A stretch of 64,000 bases of DNA, taken from assembly GCF_004022705.2 (NCBI RefSeq), contig NZ_RZOY02000005.1, forward strand, positions 124,001 to 188,000, given 5' to 3'. Numbering within the stretch: the stretch's first letter is position 1; every line of letters begins with the position of its first letter. This document shows, piece by piece, positions 39,408 through 48,646 of the stretch. The notes under the pieces were generated by a model. It searched no databases and was not told the origin of the DNA. It was given only the letters and a program-made list of their open reading frames with translations. The translations under genes and the position numbers were made by a program. The DNA comes from Mesorhizobium sp. M2D.F.Ca.ET.226.01.1.1 (GTDB taxonomy: Bacteria > Pseudomonadota > Alphaproteobacteria > Rhizobiales > Rhizobiaceae).

Positions 39408-40043
39408 ATGCCGAGGCCAAAGTTGATCGCGATCACCCGTCGAACCGCACTACAACTCGGCCTCTTGTGCGCGGCGATGCCCGCCGCCATGGCCGCTAAA
39501 CCGCGGGCCTTGCCAGACTGGCCTGGCAGGCTGGTCGATGCCGCGCGTGAGCAGATCGGCGTCACCACGCTCTACGATCCGACCTATACCCGTATTCCTT
39601 ATCCCGGCGGCGATGTCGCTAAGGACCGCGGTGTGTGTACGGATGTCGTGATCCGCGCCTATCGGCACGCCTTCAAGCTCGATCTGCAAAGGCTGGTGCA
39701 TGAGGACATGGCGGCCAATTTCGCCGCCTATCCGAAGGCTTGGGGCATGAAATCGACGGACACCAACATCGATCACCGCCGCGTGCCCAATCTCGCCGTG
39801 TTCTTCGAACGGCGAGGCGCTTCCCTGGCCGTCAGCGAGGACTCCGCCGACTATCAGCCGGGCGATCTCGTCACGCAGATGCTGCCCGGCAACCTGACGC
39901 ATATCGCCATCGTCTCGTCCAACCGCTCAACCGAGGCGCCGGAGCGGCCGATGGTCATCCACAATATCGGCTGGGGGGCCCGTGAGGAGGACACACTGTT
40001 CGCCTTCAGGCATCTGGGCCATTTCCGCTTCGCGCCAATCTGA
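39408..40043 (+). CDS. Exported DUF1287 protein (possible Tat substrate)
   Basis: A 211-residue DUF1287 protein, a family with an NlpC/P60- or transglutaminase-like papain fold. After the signal sequence it has LVDAAREQIGVTTLYDPTYT, the probable catalytic Cys in KDRGVCTDVVIRAYR, His in LPGNLTHIAIVSS and a terminal VIHNIGWGAREEDT. The signal begins IAITRRTALQLGLLCAAMPA, a twin-arginine type motif, so export folded by Tat is likely. The start at 39408 gives that signal; ATG 39342 is an alternative. Cell-wall peptide hydrolysis is a guess from the fold. Confidence 0.8.
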   Translation: MPRPKLIAITRRTALQLGLLCAAMPAAMAAKPRALPDWPGRLVDAAREQIGVTTLYDPTYTRIPYPGGDVAKDRGVCTDVVIRAYRHAFKLDLQRLVHEDMAANFAAYPKAWGMKSTDTNIDHRRVPNLAVFFERRGASLAVSEDSADYQPGDLVTQMLPGNLTHIAIVSSNRSTEAPERPMVIHNIGWGAREEDTLFAFRHLGHFRFAPI

Positions 40044-40052
40044 GCAACAAAC

Positions 40053-42374
40053 TCAGATCGGAGCGAGCGCCTGCGCCTTGTGCGCCGCCTCGACGACAGC
40101 AAGCGCGGTCATGTTGACGACGCCGCGCGAGGTCACCGACGGCGTCAAGATGTGCGCCGGCTTGTCGGTACCGAGCAGGATCGGCCCGACATGCAGCGCG
40201 TCCATCATGGCGCGCAAAGCCGTCAGCGTGATGTTGGCCGAATCGAGGTTCGGGAACACCAGCAGGTTGGCCTCGCCCTTCAGCCGCGAGTGCGGATAGA
40301 CGCGCTGGCGCAGATGTTCCGAGATCGCCGTGTCGGCATGCATCTCGCCGTCGCACTGCAAGTCGGGCGCGATGCGGCCGAGGATTTCGGCCGCCCGGCG
40401 CATCTTCAGCGCGCTTGGAGAATCGCGCGAGCCGAAATCCGAATGCGACAGGAGTGCGGCCTTCGGCTCGATGCCGAAGCGCTGGATCTCCTCCGCCGCC
40501 AGCACCGTCATTTCGGCGATCTCCTCCGCCGTCGGATCGACCGACACATGGGTGTCGGTCAGGAAGATGATGCCGCGCTGCGAGATCAGCATCGACAGCG
40601 TCGAGAGGTCCCGGTCCTTGATGCCCGCGCGGGGGCCAATGATAAGGCTGACATTGCGCAGATGCCGCTCGAAGCGGCCTTCGAGGCCGCAGACCATGGC
40701 ATCGGCGTCGCCGCGCTTCAGCGCCAGTGCCGCGATCACCGTGTTGTCGGTGCGCACCATGGTGCGGGCGGCTTCCGTCGTCACGCCGCGGCGGCCGGCA
40801 AGCTCGATCAGGAGGTCGACATAGTGGCGGTAGCGCGGATCGTCTTCCGGATTGATCAGGGCAAAATCTACACCCGGCCGGATGCGCAGGCCGTAACGCT
40901 TCAGGCGGACTTCCACGACATGCGGGCGGCCGATCAGGGTCGGCTCGGCGATGCCTTCCTCCAGCACAACCTGCGCCGCGCGCAGCACGCGCTCGTCCTC
41001 GCCGTCGGCATAGATGACGCGCTTGGCGCTCGAGGCCTTGGCCGAGGAGAACACCGGCTTCATCACCAGGCCGGAGCGGAAGACGAACCGGTTGAGCTTG
41101 TCGATATAGGCGGTGAAGTCGGCGATCGGCCGCGTCGCGACGCCGGTGTCGCAGGCGGCCTTCGCCACCGCCGGCGCGATGCGCAGGATGAGGCGCGGAT
41201 CGAAGGGCGAGGGGATCAAGAAATCGGGGCCGAACATCGGCGTCTCGCCGGAATAGGCGCGCGCCGCGACATCCGAAGGCTCCTCGCGGGCAAGGGCGGC
41301 GATCGCCCTGACCGCAGCCATCTTCATTTCCTCGTTGATGGCGCTCGCGCCGCAATCGAGCGCGCCACGGAAGATGTAAGGAAAGCACAGCACATTGTTG
41401 ACTTGATTGGGAAAATCGGAACGCCCGGTGCAGATCATGGCGTCCGGTCGGGCGGCCCGCGCCACCTCCGGCATGATCTCGGGATTCGGGTTGGCCAAAG
41501 CCAGGATCAGCGGCTTCAGCGCCATGTGCTGGAGCAGCTCCGGCTTCAGAACGCCGGCAGCGGAAAGGCCGAGGAAGACATCGGCGCCGGGAATGACATC
41601 GGCCAGCGTGCGCGCCTCGGTGTCCTTCACATAGGCGTCCTTCCAGCGATCCATTTCCTCGACGCGGCCCTTGTGGGCGACGCCGAAGCGGTCGGTGACC
41701 CAGATGTTTTCGACCCTGGCGCCGAGCGAGACGAGAAGGTTGAGGCAGGCGAGTGCGGCGGCACCCGCGCCGGAGGTGACGATCTTGATGTCGGAAATCG
41801 TCTTGCCGGCCAGTTCCAGCCCGTTGAGCACCGCGGCGGCGACGATGATCGCGGTGCCATGCTGGTCGTCGTGGAAAACCGGAATGCGCATGCGGGCTTT
41901 CAGCCGCTCCTCGACCTCGAAACATTCCGGCGCCTTGATGTCCTCGAGGTTGATGCCGCCGAAGGTCGGTTCGAGCGCTGCGACGGTTTCGACCATGCGC
42001 TCGATTCCGGGCGCGTCGATCTCGATGTCGAAGACGTCGATGCCGGCGAATTTCTTGAACAGCACCGCCTTGCCTTCCATCACCGGCTTGGAGGCGAGCG
42101 GGCCGATATTGCCGAGCCCAAGCACGGCCGAGCCGTTGGAGACGACGCCGACAAGATTGGCGCGCGCGGTGTAGTCGGCGGCGGTGGCCGGATCGTCGCG
42201 GATCTCCAGGCAGGGCGCCGCCACGCCGGGCGAATAGGCAAGCGCCAGGTCGCGCTGGTTGCCGAGTGGTTTTGTGGCCTGGATCTCGAGCTTGCCCGGC
42301 GTCGGATACTTGTGGAAGAAGAGGGCGGCCTCGTCGAGGTCCGACCGAGCCGGTTTCTTGTTCTCGCCGTCCAT
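40053..42374 (-). CDS. maeB: NADP-dependent malic enzyme with C-terminal phosphotransacetylase-like domain
   Basis: A 773-residue cytosolic fusion enzyme that decarboxylates malate to pyruvate. The N-terminal malic enzyme part has [55 protein letters not shown] (metal and Lys region), [17 protein letters not shown] (NADP site) and [10 protein letters not shown]. From about residue 440 the domain resembles phosphate acetyltransferase but usually lacks that activity and regulates the enzyme. GGGAGGGG 6 bases upstream fixes the start at 42374. Rhizobia carry one NAD (dme) and one NADP (tme) enzyme with this layout. Without dinucleotide data NADP is the likelier call. Confidence 0.92.
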   Translation of the reverse strand: MDGENKKPARSDLDEAALFFHKYPTPGKLEIQATKPLGNQRDLALAYSPGVAAPCLEIRDDPATAADYTARANLVGVVSNGSAVLGLGNIGPLASKPVMEGKAVLFKKFAGIDVFDIEIDAPGIERMVETVAALEPTFGGINLEDIKAPECFEVEERLKARMRIPVFHDDQHGTAIIVAAAVLNGLELAGKTISDIKIVTSGAGAAALACLNLLVSLGARVENIWVTDRFGVAHKGRVEEMDRWKDAYVKDTEARTLADVIPGADVFLGLSAAGVLKPELLQHMALKPLILALANPNPEIMPEVARAARPDAMICTGRSDFPNQVNNVLCFPYIFRGALDCGASAINEEMKMAAVRAIAALAREEPSDVAARAYSGETPMFGPDFLIPSPFDPRLILRIAPAVAKAACDTGVATRPIADFTAYIDKLNRFVFRSGLVMKPVFSSAKASSAKRVIYADGEDERVLRAAQVVLEEGIAEPTLIGRPHVVEVRLKRYGLRIRPGVDFALINPEDDPRYRHYVDLLIELAGRRGVTTEAARTMVRTDNTVIAALALKRGDADAMVCGLEGRFERHLRNVSLIIGPRAGIKDRDLSTLSMLISQRGIIFLTDTHVSVDPTAEEIAEMTVLAAEEIQRFGIEPKAALLSHSDFGSRDSPSALKMRRAAEILGRIAPDLQCDGEMHADTAISEHLRQRVYPHSRLKGEANLLVFPNLDSANITLTALRAMMDALHVGPILLGTDKPAHILTPSVTSRGVVNMTALAVVEAAHKAQALAPI

Positions 42375-42524
42375 TGCGGCCCCTCCCTGCGATACTGGTT
42401 TGGAGCCTTTTAGCATGCGCCCGGGATTTTTCGCGACCGCAAATCGCAGGCTCCGGCTTCACAATGCCGGAGCGGAAATAATCTACCGATTCCAGCTGGT
42501 TGGCTGGAGAGCTTCAGGCGATGC

Positions 42525-43304
42525 TCAGAACGCGCTGACGTAGAGGCCGCCATCGACCGGGATGTTCTGGCCGGTCAGGTAGCCGGCATGGACCGAACAG
42601 AGGAAGGCGCAGATCTGGCCGAACTCCTCCGGCGTGCCGAGGCGCTTTGCCGGTACGTCGGCGCTGATGCGGGCCTTGCGCGCGGCAGCGGCGGCGGGAT
42701 CCTCCGGCATTCCGGCCTCATGCGGGCCGCGCAGCCGGTCGGTGTCGAGCTTGCCGGGCAGGAGGCTGTTGATGGTGACGTTGCGGTCGATCACCGTGCG
42801 GGCCACGCCGGCCAGGAACGAGGTCAGGCCGGCGCGCGCGCCGGACGACAGGTCGAGGCCGGGGATCGGCACATAGACCGACAGGGAGGTGATGTTGACG
42901 ATGCGGCCGAAGCCGCGCTTGGCCATGCCGTCGATCACCGCCTGGATGAGCTCGATCGGCGTCACCATGTTCTGCGTCACGCCCTCGAGGATTTTTGCCC
43001 GGTCGAGCTCGCGGAAATCGCGCAGCGGCGGACCGCCATTGTTGTTGACCAGGATGTCCGGATCGGGGCAAGCGGCAAGGATCGCCTTCTGCACGTCCGG
43101 CTTCGACACGTCGCCGGGAACCTCGATCACCTTGACCCCGAACCGGTCGCGGATCTCCTTGGCGGTCCTGGCCACCAGCTCGGCGTTGCGGCCGTTGACA
43201 ACGAGATCGACGCCGGCTTCGGCCAGCGCCATGGCGCAGCCGCGCCCTAGTCCCTTGCTCGAGGCGCAGACGATGGCCTTCTTGCCGCGAATGCCGAGAT
43301 CCAT
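42525..43304 (-). CDS. Short-chain dehydrogenase/reductase
   Basis: A 259-residue NAD(P)-dependent SDR. The cofactor motif is variant, IVCASSKGLGRGCAMALAEA, followed by DILVNNNGGPPLRDF. A serine lies in RIVNITSLSVYVP, but the usual Y-x-x-x-K is replaced by SSGARAGLTSFL, so the catalytic Tyr and Lys are missing. This matches a subgroup often annotated as 3-oxoacyl-ACP reductase-like with altered catalysis. The start at 43304 has AGGAG 9 bases upstream. It lies 150 bases before maeB on the same strand. Substrate unknown, and activity may be unusual. Confidence 0.85.
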   Translation of the reverse strand: MDLGIRGKKAIVCASSKGLGRGCAMALAEAGVDLVVNGRNAELVARTAKEIRDRFGVKVIEVPGDVSKPDVQKAILAACPDPDILVNNNGGPPLRDFRELDRAKILEGVTQNMVTPIELIQAVIDGMAKRGFGRIVNITSLSVYVPIPGLDLSSGARAGLTSFLAGVARTVIDRNVTINSLLPGKLDTDRLRGPHEAGMPEDPAAAAARKARISADVPAKRLGTPEEFGQICAFLCSVHAGYLTGQNIPVDGGLYVSAF

Positions 43305-43424
43305 GGTGATTTTCTCCTGAATGCGTTGCGCGCAGGCTAGCGCCTGGGCTGGACCAACCGCAACCGTCATACGGTTGTTGCATGAATCGGGGCATAGGCA
43401 CGCGAAAGCAAAGGTGAAATCGCG

Positions 43425-44255
43425 ATGTCAGGCCCAGAGCCCCGCACTTTCCGCGCCCTGTTCATTTCCGACGTGCATCTCGGCTCGAAGGCGGCCAAGG
43501 CCGATTTCCTGATCGACTTCCTGCGTTATCACGACGCCGATATCATCTACCTGGTCGGCGATATCGTCGACGGCTGGCGGCTGCGGCGCAGCTGGCATTG
43601 GCCGCAAAGCCACAATGACGTGGTGCAGAAACTGCTGCGCAAGGCGCGCAAGGGCGCCTCGATCACCTATATCGCCGGCAATCATGACGAATTCGCCCGC
43701 CAGTTCCAGGGCGTGCATTTCGGCGGCATCGTCGTTGCCGATCGAGCCATCCACGAAACCGCCGACGGCCGGCGCCTGCTGGTCATCCATGGCGACCAGT
43801 TCGACACGGTGGTGCACAACCAGCGCTGGCTCGCCTATCTGGGCGACTATGCCTATGACACCGCGATGCTGATCAACCGGGTGGTGACGAAGCTGCGCCA
43901 CCTGCTCGGCCTGCCTTATTGGTCGTTCTCGTCCTGGGCCAAGGTCAAGGTGAAGAAGGCGGTGAATTTCATCGGCTCGTTCCAGACGGTGCTTTCGGAA
44001 GAGGCGCGGCGCTCGCATGTCAACGGTGTGATCTGCGGCCACATCCATCATGCCGCCATCGAGAACTATGGCGAGGTGCAGTACATCAACACCGGCGACT
44101 GGGTCGAAAGCTGCACGGCGGTGGTCGAGCATTTCGACGGCCGCATGGAGATCCTGACCTGGGCGCATGTACTGCCCGAGGCGTCAGCCGGCAACGAAGC
44201 GCTGGTGCCGGTCGACATCATCGACCTCAAGGGCAGGGCGGCGCAGGCGGCCTGA
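43425..44255 (+). CDS. LpxH-like UDP-2,3-diacylglucosamine diphosphatase / metallophosphoesterase
   Basis: A 276-residue calcineurin-like metallophosphoesterase. Metal-binding motifs are FISDVHLGSKAAK (D-x-H), YLVGDIVDGWRLR (G-D-x-x-D), TYIAGNHDEFARQ (G-N-H-D), LVIHGDQFD and VICGHIHHAAIENYG (G-H-x-H). It resembles the proteins annotated as UDP-2,3-diacylglucosamine diphosphatase in rhizobia. True alphaproteobacterial lipid A synthesis usually uses LpxI, so this paralogue may have another phosphodiester substrate. It is cytosolic or membrane-peripheral, with no signal peptide, and is divergent from the SDR gene. Confidence 0.85.
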   Translation: MSGPEPRTFRALFISDVHLGSKAAKADFLIDFLRYHDADIIYLVGDIVDGWRLRRSWHWPQSHNDVVQKLLRKARKGASITYIAGNHDEFARQFQGVHFGGIVVADRAIHETADGRRLLVIHGDQFDTVVHNQRWLAYLGDYAYDTAMLINRVVTKLRHLLGLPYWSFSSWAKVKVKKAVNFIGSFQTVLSEEARRSHVNGVICGHIHHAAIENYGEVQYINTGDWVESCTAVVEHFDGRMEILTWAHVLPEASAGNEALVPVDIIDLKGRAAQAA

Positions 44256-44451
44256 GAGGCTGACTGAAAAAGAAACTGGATGATTTCGGTTGTCGCGGTC
44301 AGCCCGACATCGTCAAGCCCTTGTCGAGCCGGGTTATGCAGACCTTCCTTGGAGGCGGCTGCGGTCATGCAAAGTGGCTGCCTGGTTGCCAGACTCAACG
44401 TCGAGTTGACTACCCAACGTAGGGCCAGTTGCGAACTCGGCGTAGGCAAAA

Positions 44452-44869
44452 CTAGTCGCGCCGAAAACTGAGGATGCCCCTTCCTATCGGATTTCCTGGA
44501 TTCGGCATCCAGGCCGTAAAGACGTGGAGCGTATCTCCATCAAGCTTATAGAATCGTTCCTGCTCACTGCCGTTCCAGGCTTCGTTGCAAGATGAGTCGA
44601 TCTTTGTAATAAACCTATCCTCATCTATTCTATACCGTCCGGAATAGGCCATCAAAGTACGGAAAAGTGCCGCCAGTTTCTCATCTGTATTCCCTGGCTC
44701 CCGCGCTGTTGCCGTAACCAGGACTATCATTCGCCCATCGGAGCCGAAAATAAGATAGCCATTGGGGTTGGCGCCCCCACGGTTGACTACGTTCCTTTGA
44801 ATCCCGAGCCTCGGTTTCGAAAGAAACCAACCGCCAGGAACCGTGGAGTTTGGCGTCGCGCTCAGACAA
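44452..44869 (-). pseudogene. Lipocalin-like domain gene with a frameshift in a run of five C (five G on the coding strand)
   Basis: Two minus-strand frames together encode one lipocalin-like protein. The first, from a TTG at 44869 with AGGGG upstream, reads LSERDAKLHGSWRLVSFETE and on to SKERSQPWG. The second continues PNGYLIFGSDGRMIVLVTAT, LFRTLMAYSGRYRIDEDRFI and ends GRGILSFRRD at 44452. The frames join at the run C44774-44778; removing one base restores about 138 residues, the normal size of this family. Either the gene is decayed or the run is a sequencing error. The distal frame is open to 45000, but that upstream part is not family-like. Confidence 0.75.
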
Positions 44870-45211
44870 ATTCGCCCCTGCATTGTTTGCCAAAAAGTAC
44901 CCTCCTGCCGAGGATAGGGCATGTTGCCATGCAAATTGCAAAGCACCATCAAATTCGTGGGATGCGCATTACGCATTATCAGCGCGCGGCGTTGCATCAT
45001 GCAAGCGATCTGACCGACACGGTTTGCCCGCGCCTGCCCAGCTCGCTGTCTTGATTACATTGGCATAACAGGTGTTTCGCTCGCTCTTGCATTGCTCATC
45101 AACAGCTTTGCCCTTGATCGATTGGTCCAGACGGTTCCGCCGCGCATTGCCGCATGTTAGGGATCGAGACCCGTTGCACAGACGTCGACTGCAACGTAAT
45201 TGGATCGATTC
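44870..45211. other. 342-bp region without a supported gene
   Basis: It lies between the frameshifted lipocalin-like gene and the MFS gene. I see no terminator, no strong promoter and no family-like translation. An open frame continues through part of it on the minus strand, but it carries no recognisable domain. Confidence 0.5.
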
Positions 45212-46426
45212 ATGTCGCTGCCGCCCCTGTCGCCTGAGCAACTCGTCAAGCCCAGACATTTCGAAATGCGCATGAGCCTGATCTTCGCGACCTTGTTCGT
45301 GTCGCAGGGCACGCATCTGCCTTACTTTCCGCTCTGGCTGCAGGCGAAAGGCTTCCATGCCGAACAGATCGCCGTGATCCTGGCGGCGCCGATGTTCCTG
45401 CGCGTGGTGACGACTCCGATGCTGACGGCGCTTGCCGACCGGGCGAAGGACCGCGCCAATGTGTATATCGTGCTGGTCGCCGCCTCGATGGTCATCTCGG
45501 CCGGCTATTTCCTGCCGGCCACCTACGCGGTCGTGCTTGCCGTCTCGCTGCTGCTCACCATCGTCTGGACGCCGCATTCGCCGATGGCCGATTCGCTGGC
45601 GCTGTCGGGAGTGCGCCGTTTCGGCTCGAACTATACCAGTATGCGCAAATGGGGCTCGATTTCCTATCTCTGCGCCAATGTCCTGGGCGGCTTCATCCTG
45701 GCGGCTACCGGGCCTCAGGCCGTTCCGGTGATCATTTGCGTGGCGCTTGGCGCGGCGCTCGTCGCGGGGCTGTGGGCGCCGCGCATGGGGCGGCCGCGCA
45801 AGGCCTCACCGCTGTCGGCCACCGAGATCCAGCACAAGGCGCCCAGCCTGTTCAACGCCTATTTCCTCTATTTCACGCTCGGCGTCGGCATCATCACCGC
45901 CAGCCACGCCTTTCTCTACGGCTTCGTATCGATCTACTGGAAGTCGATCGGCATCAGCGATTCCGTCGTTGGCCTGCTATGGGCCTGGGGCGTGGTATCC
46001 GAAGTTTGCATGTTCCTGTTTTTCAACCGCATTTTCGCTTCCGTATCGGTCGCCCGGGTGATGGTGATCGCCGGTATCGGCTCGATCGTGCGCTGGATCG
46101 CCTTTCCACTGGTCTGGCCACTTGGGCTTGGCGTCGGCGGCTTCTTCGTCGTGCAGTCGCTGCATTCGGTCTCGGTCGCGATGGTGCTGATCGGCCTGCA
46201 GAAGATGATCGGCGAAACAGTTTCCGAAGAGCGGACAGGGGCAGCGCAGGGCATTGCCTATTTCTTCAACGGCTTCTTCATGGCGGCGGTGACGCTTGTT
46301 TCCGGTCCGCTCTATGACCGTCTTGGCGTCGACGGCTTCTGGGCGATGATCCCGATCGCGATCATCGGCATGGCGCTGATCGGTCTCGCCGCGCGCTCAG
46401 CCCCAAAGCGCGCGCTCAGGGGGTGA
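45212..46426 (+). CDS. MFS transporter of the HcaT / nucleoside-permease-like group
   Basis: A roughly 404-residue inner-membrane protein with about 12 hydrophobic segments. It begins PRHFEMRMSLIFATLFVSQG and has LPYFPLWLQAKGFHAEQIAV, typical of the MFS_1-like (HcaT, phenylpropionate permease) group. Later segments include RKWGSISYLCANVLGGFIL and GAAQGIAYFFNGFFMAAVTL. No binding specificity can be read. An in-frame ATG at 45200 is an alternative start and neither has a good ribosome site. Its 3' end overlaps the convergent epimerase gene by 30 bases, so the epimerase's dipeptide substrate could be the cargo, but that is speculation. Confidence 0.85.
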   Translation: MSLPPLSPEQLVKPRHFEMRMSLIFATLFVSQGTHLPYFPLWLQAKGFHAEQIAVILAAPMFLRVVTTPMLTALADRAKDRANVYIVLVAASMVISAGYFLPATYAVVLAVSLLLTIVWTPHSPMADSLALSGVRRFGSNYTSMRKWGSISYLCANVLGGFILAATGPQAVPVIICVALGAALVAGLWAPRMGRPRKASPLSATEIQHKAPSLFNAYFLYFTLGVGIITASHAFLYGFVSIYWKSIGISDSVVGLLWAWGVVSEVCMFLFFNRIFASVSVARVMVIAGIGSIVRWIAFPLVWPLGLGVGGFFVVQSLHSVSVAMVLIGLQKMIGETVSEERTGAAQGIAYFFNGFFMAAVTLVSGPLYDRLGVDGFWAMIPIAIIGMALIGLAARSAPKRALRG

Positions 46427-47380
46427 AACGAGCGAGCCCTGGTAGACGAGGCCCGGCTCGCGATCGCGCGCGAGCAGCAGCGGACCGTCGAGATCGACGA
46501 AGTCGGCATCCTGCGCCAGCAGCACGGCCGGCGCCATGGCGAGCGAGGTGCCGACCATGCAGCCCACCATGATGCCGAAGCCGAGGTCGCGTGCGCGGTC
46601 GCGCAATGTCAACGCCTCCGTCAGGCCGCCCGTCTTGTCGAGCTTGATGTTGACGGCGTCGTAGAGGCCGACCAGCGAATCGAGGCCACTCGTTTCATGC
46701 ACACTTTCGTCAGCGCAGATCGGAACCGGATGCGCGATCCGGCCCAGAATAGTGTCCTTGCCTGCCGGCAGCGGCTGTTCGACGAGCGTGACGCCGTGCT
46801 GTGCGGAGAAGGCTAGGTTCTCCTCGATAGTCTCGTCCGTCCAGCCCTCATTGGCATCGAGGATGATGCGGCTGTCGGGAGCGGCTTCTCTCACCGCGCG
46901 GATCCTCGCCATGTCGTTGTCGCCGCCGATCTTGACCTTGAGCAGAGGTCGCCCGGCATTGGCGCGCGCCTGCGCCGCCATGGCCTCCGGTTCGGCCAGC
47001 GACAGTGTGTAGGCCGTTTCCAGCGGCTTGGCCGCAACGGCGCAGATCGCCGCCGCAACAGGCGTGCCGGTCAGCTTGGCTTCCAGGTCCCAAAGCGCGC
47101 AGTCGATGGCGTTTCGCGCCGCGCCGGCAGGCATTGCCGCGCGCAGGGCGGTACGGTCGAGGCCGGTCACGATCGGATAGCGCATGGCCTCGATGGCCGC
47201 GCGTACACCCTCCATGGTCTCGCCATAGCGCCTGTAAGGCACGCACTCGCCGCGCCCGGAACGTCCCCCGTCGGTGATCGTTACGGTGATGACTTCGGCC
47301 TCGGTTTTGGATCCGCGTGAGATGGTGAAGGTACCGGCGATCGGGAATCGCTCCATTTCGACCGAAATGACACGCGCCAT
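46397..47380 (-). CDS. Dipeptide epimerase (L-Ala-D/L-Glu epimerase type, enolase superfamily)
   Basis: A 327-residue member of the muconate-lactonizing branch of the enolase superfamily. The catalytic Lys pair is in GRPLLKVKIGGDND (K-x-K). Metal ligands are in RIILDANEGW, VEQPLPAGK and ICADESVHETSGLD, and the second base Lys is in VNIKLDKTGGL. The C-terminal FGIMVGCMVGTSLAMAP is typical of L-Ala-D/L-Glu epimerases, which recycle murein peptides. Substrate specificity in the family varies. GGAGAAG upstream supports the start at 47380. It is divergent from the Mla operon by 77 bases. Confidence 0.9.
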   Translation of the reverse strand: MARVISVEMERFPIAGTFTISRGSKTEAEVITVTITDGGRSGRGECVPYRRYGETMEGVRAAIEAMRYPIVTGLDRTALRAAMPAGAARNAIDCALWDLEAKLTGTPVAAAICAVAAKPLETAYTLSLAEPEAMAAQARANAGRPLLKVKIGGDNDMARIRAVREAAPDSRIILDANEGWTDETIEENLAFSAQHGVTLVEQPLPAGKDTILGRIAHPVPICADESVHETSGLDSLVGLYDAVNIKLDKTGGLTEALTLRDRARDLGFGIMVGCMVGTSLAMAPAVLLAQDADFVDLDGPLLLARDREPGLVYQGSLVSPPERALWG

Positions 47381-47457
47381 AATTTTCTTCTCCGGCTGTG
47401 CGACACCGGTCTGCCGGCAAATCGACACGCCAGTCCCGTCACGCTAAACAGGACGCC

Positions 47458-48645
47458 ATGTTGACCATCCGCAAACGCGACGCAAGCAGCGAGTCCGCCG
47501 GGAACGGCGAGCACCGGCCGCGCGTTGCCGTTGGCGAGGAAGGCGGGGTGCTGGGCTGCGCGTTTTCAGGCGTGTGGACGACGCGCACCGTGGCGCTGAT
47601 CGATGCAGATATGCGCAAGATCGAGCAGAGAAGCGGCGCAAAGCAGCTGATGCTCGACCTTTCCCACATCGAAAAGATGGACACGGCCGGCGCCTGGCTG
47701 ATCGACCGGCTGGCCAGCGCCTTCGAGAAGAAAGGCGTCGAGGTTCATCTGCAGGGACAGAGCGAGATCGCCTCGATCTTGCTCGGCGCCGTCGGCGACG
47801 CGGTCCGCCGCGAGCCCGAATCGGGACCTGCCGGGCCGCCCAACATCATCCTGCGCGCGCTGGAGCTGGTTGGCCGGCGGGTCTATGAGATGCGCGACGA
47901 CTTCTTCGCTTCGATGAACATCCTCGGCGCCACGATCCGCGGCGCGCAGATGAAACTCGGCCGCGGCCACGCGGTCAACCCGGCCGCTATCTTCAACCAG
48001 ATCGATCGCATGGGCGTCGGCGCGATACCGGTGGTGGTGCTGATGTCGGCCATCGTCGGCGCCATCGTGGCCCAGCAGGGCGCCTACCAGCTCAGCTATT
48101 TCGGCGCCAACATCTTCGTCGTCGACCTCGTCGGCGTGCTGATCCTGCGCGAGCTCGGCGTGCTGATGACGGCGATCATGCTCGCCGGCCGGTCAGGCAG
48201 CGCCATAACCGCCGAGATCGGCTCGATGAAGATGCGCGAGGAGGTCGACGCGCTGAAGGTGATCGGCCTCAACCCGATCGGCGTGCTGGTCTTTCCGCGG
48301 CTCGTCGCGCTGGTGATCGGGCTGCCATGCCTTACCATCATCGCCAATTTTGCAGCACTTGCCGGCGGCATCGTCGCCGCCTGGCTCTATTCCGACATCC
48401 CACCGGCCGCGTTCATCGACCGGCTGCGTGTCGCCATCGATCTCAGCACCATCTTTGCCGGCCTGATCAAGGCGCCGTTCATGGCCCTGATCATCGGCAT
48501 CATCGCGTCGGTCGAGGGCATGAAGGTCGGCGGCAGCGCCGAGTCGCTCGGCTTGCACGTCACCGCTTCGGTGGTGAAATCGATCTTCGTCGTCATCATC
48601 CTCGACGGGCTTTTCGCCATGTTCTACGCAGCGATCGGGTTCTGA
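47458..48645 (+). CDS. MlaE-type ABC transporter permease with N-terminal STAS domain
   Basis: A 395-residue inner-membrane permease of the MlaE/MCE system that moves phospholipids or other lipids between membranes. The first about 120 residues form a STAS (MlaB-like) domain, with LMLDLSHIEKMDTAGAWLID. In E. coli the STAS part, MlaB, is a separate protein. From about residue 150 the MlaE domain follows, with VVVLMSAIVGAIVAQQGAYQ, LRELGVLMTAIMLAGRSGSA and EVDALKVIGLNPIGVLVFPR. AGGA lies 5 bases before the ATG. It is first in a four-gene operon. Confidence 0.92.
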   Translation: MLTIRKRDASSESAGNGEHRPRVAVGEEGGVLGCAFSGVWTTRTVALIDADMRKIEQRSGAKQLMLDLSHIEKMDTAGAWLIDRLASAFEKKGVEVHLQGQSEIASILLGAVGDAVRREPESGPAGPPNIILRALELVGRRVYEMRDDFFASMNILGATIRGAQMKLGRGHAVNPAAIFNQIDRMGVGAIPVVVLMSAIVGAIVAQQGAYQLSYFGANIFVVDLVGVLILRELGVLMTAIMLAGRSGSAITAEIGSMKMREEVDALKVIGLNPIGVLVFPRLVALVIGLPCLTIIANFAALAGGIVAAWLYSDIPPAAFIDRLRVAIDLSTIFAGLIKAPFMALIIGIIASVEGMKVGGSAESLGLHVTASVVKSIFVVIILDGLFAMFYAAIGF

Positions 48646-48646
48646 G

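Noticed and set aside
40006..42462. 818-codon minus-strand frame overlapping maeB in another frame
   Set aside because: Arg/Gly/Ala-rich shadow frame; maeB in the neighbouring frame has complete malic enzyme motifs and a strong Shine-Dalgarno.
44870..45000. Start of the lipocalin-like gene at 45000 in the distal frame
   Set aside because: The residues encoded there do not fit the domain, whereas the other frame supplies the expected G-S-W-R-L-V-S-F opening, so a frameshift is the better explanation.
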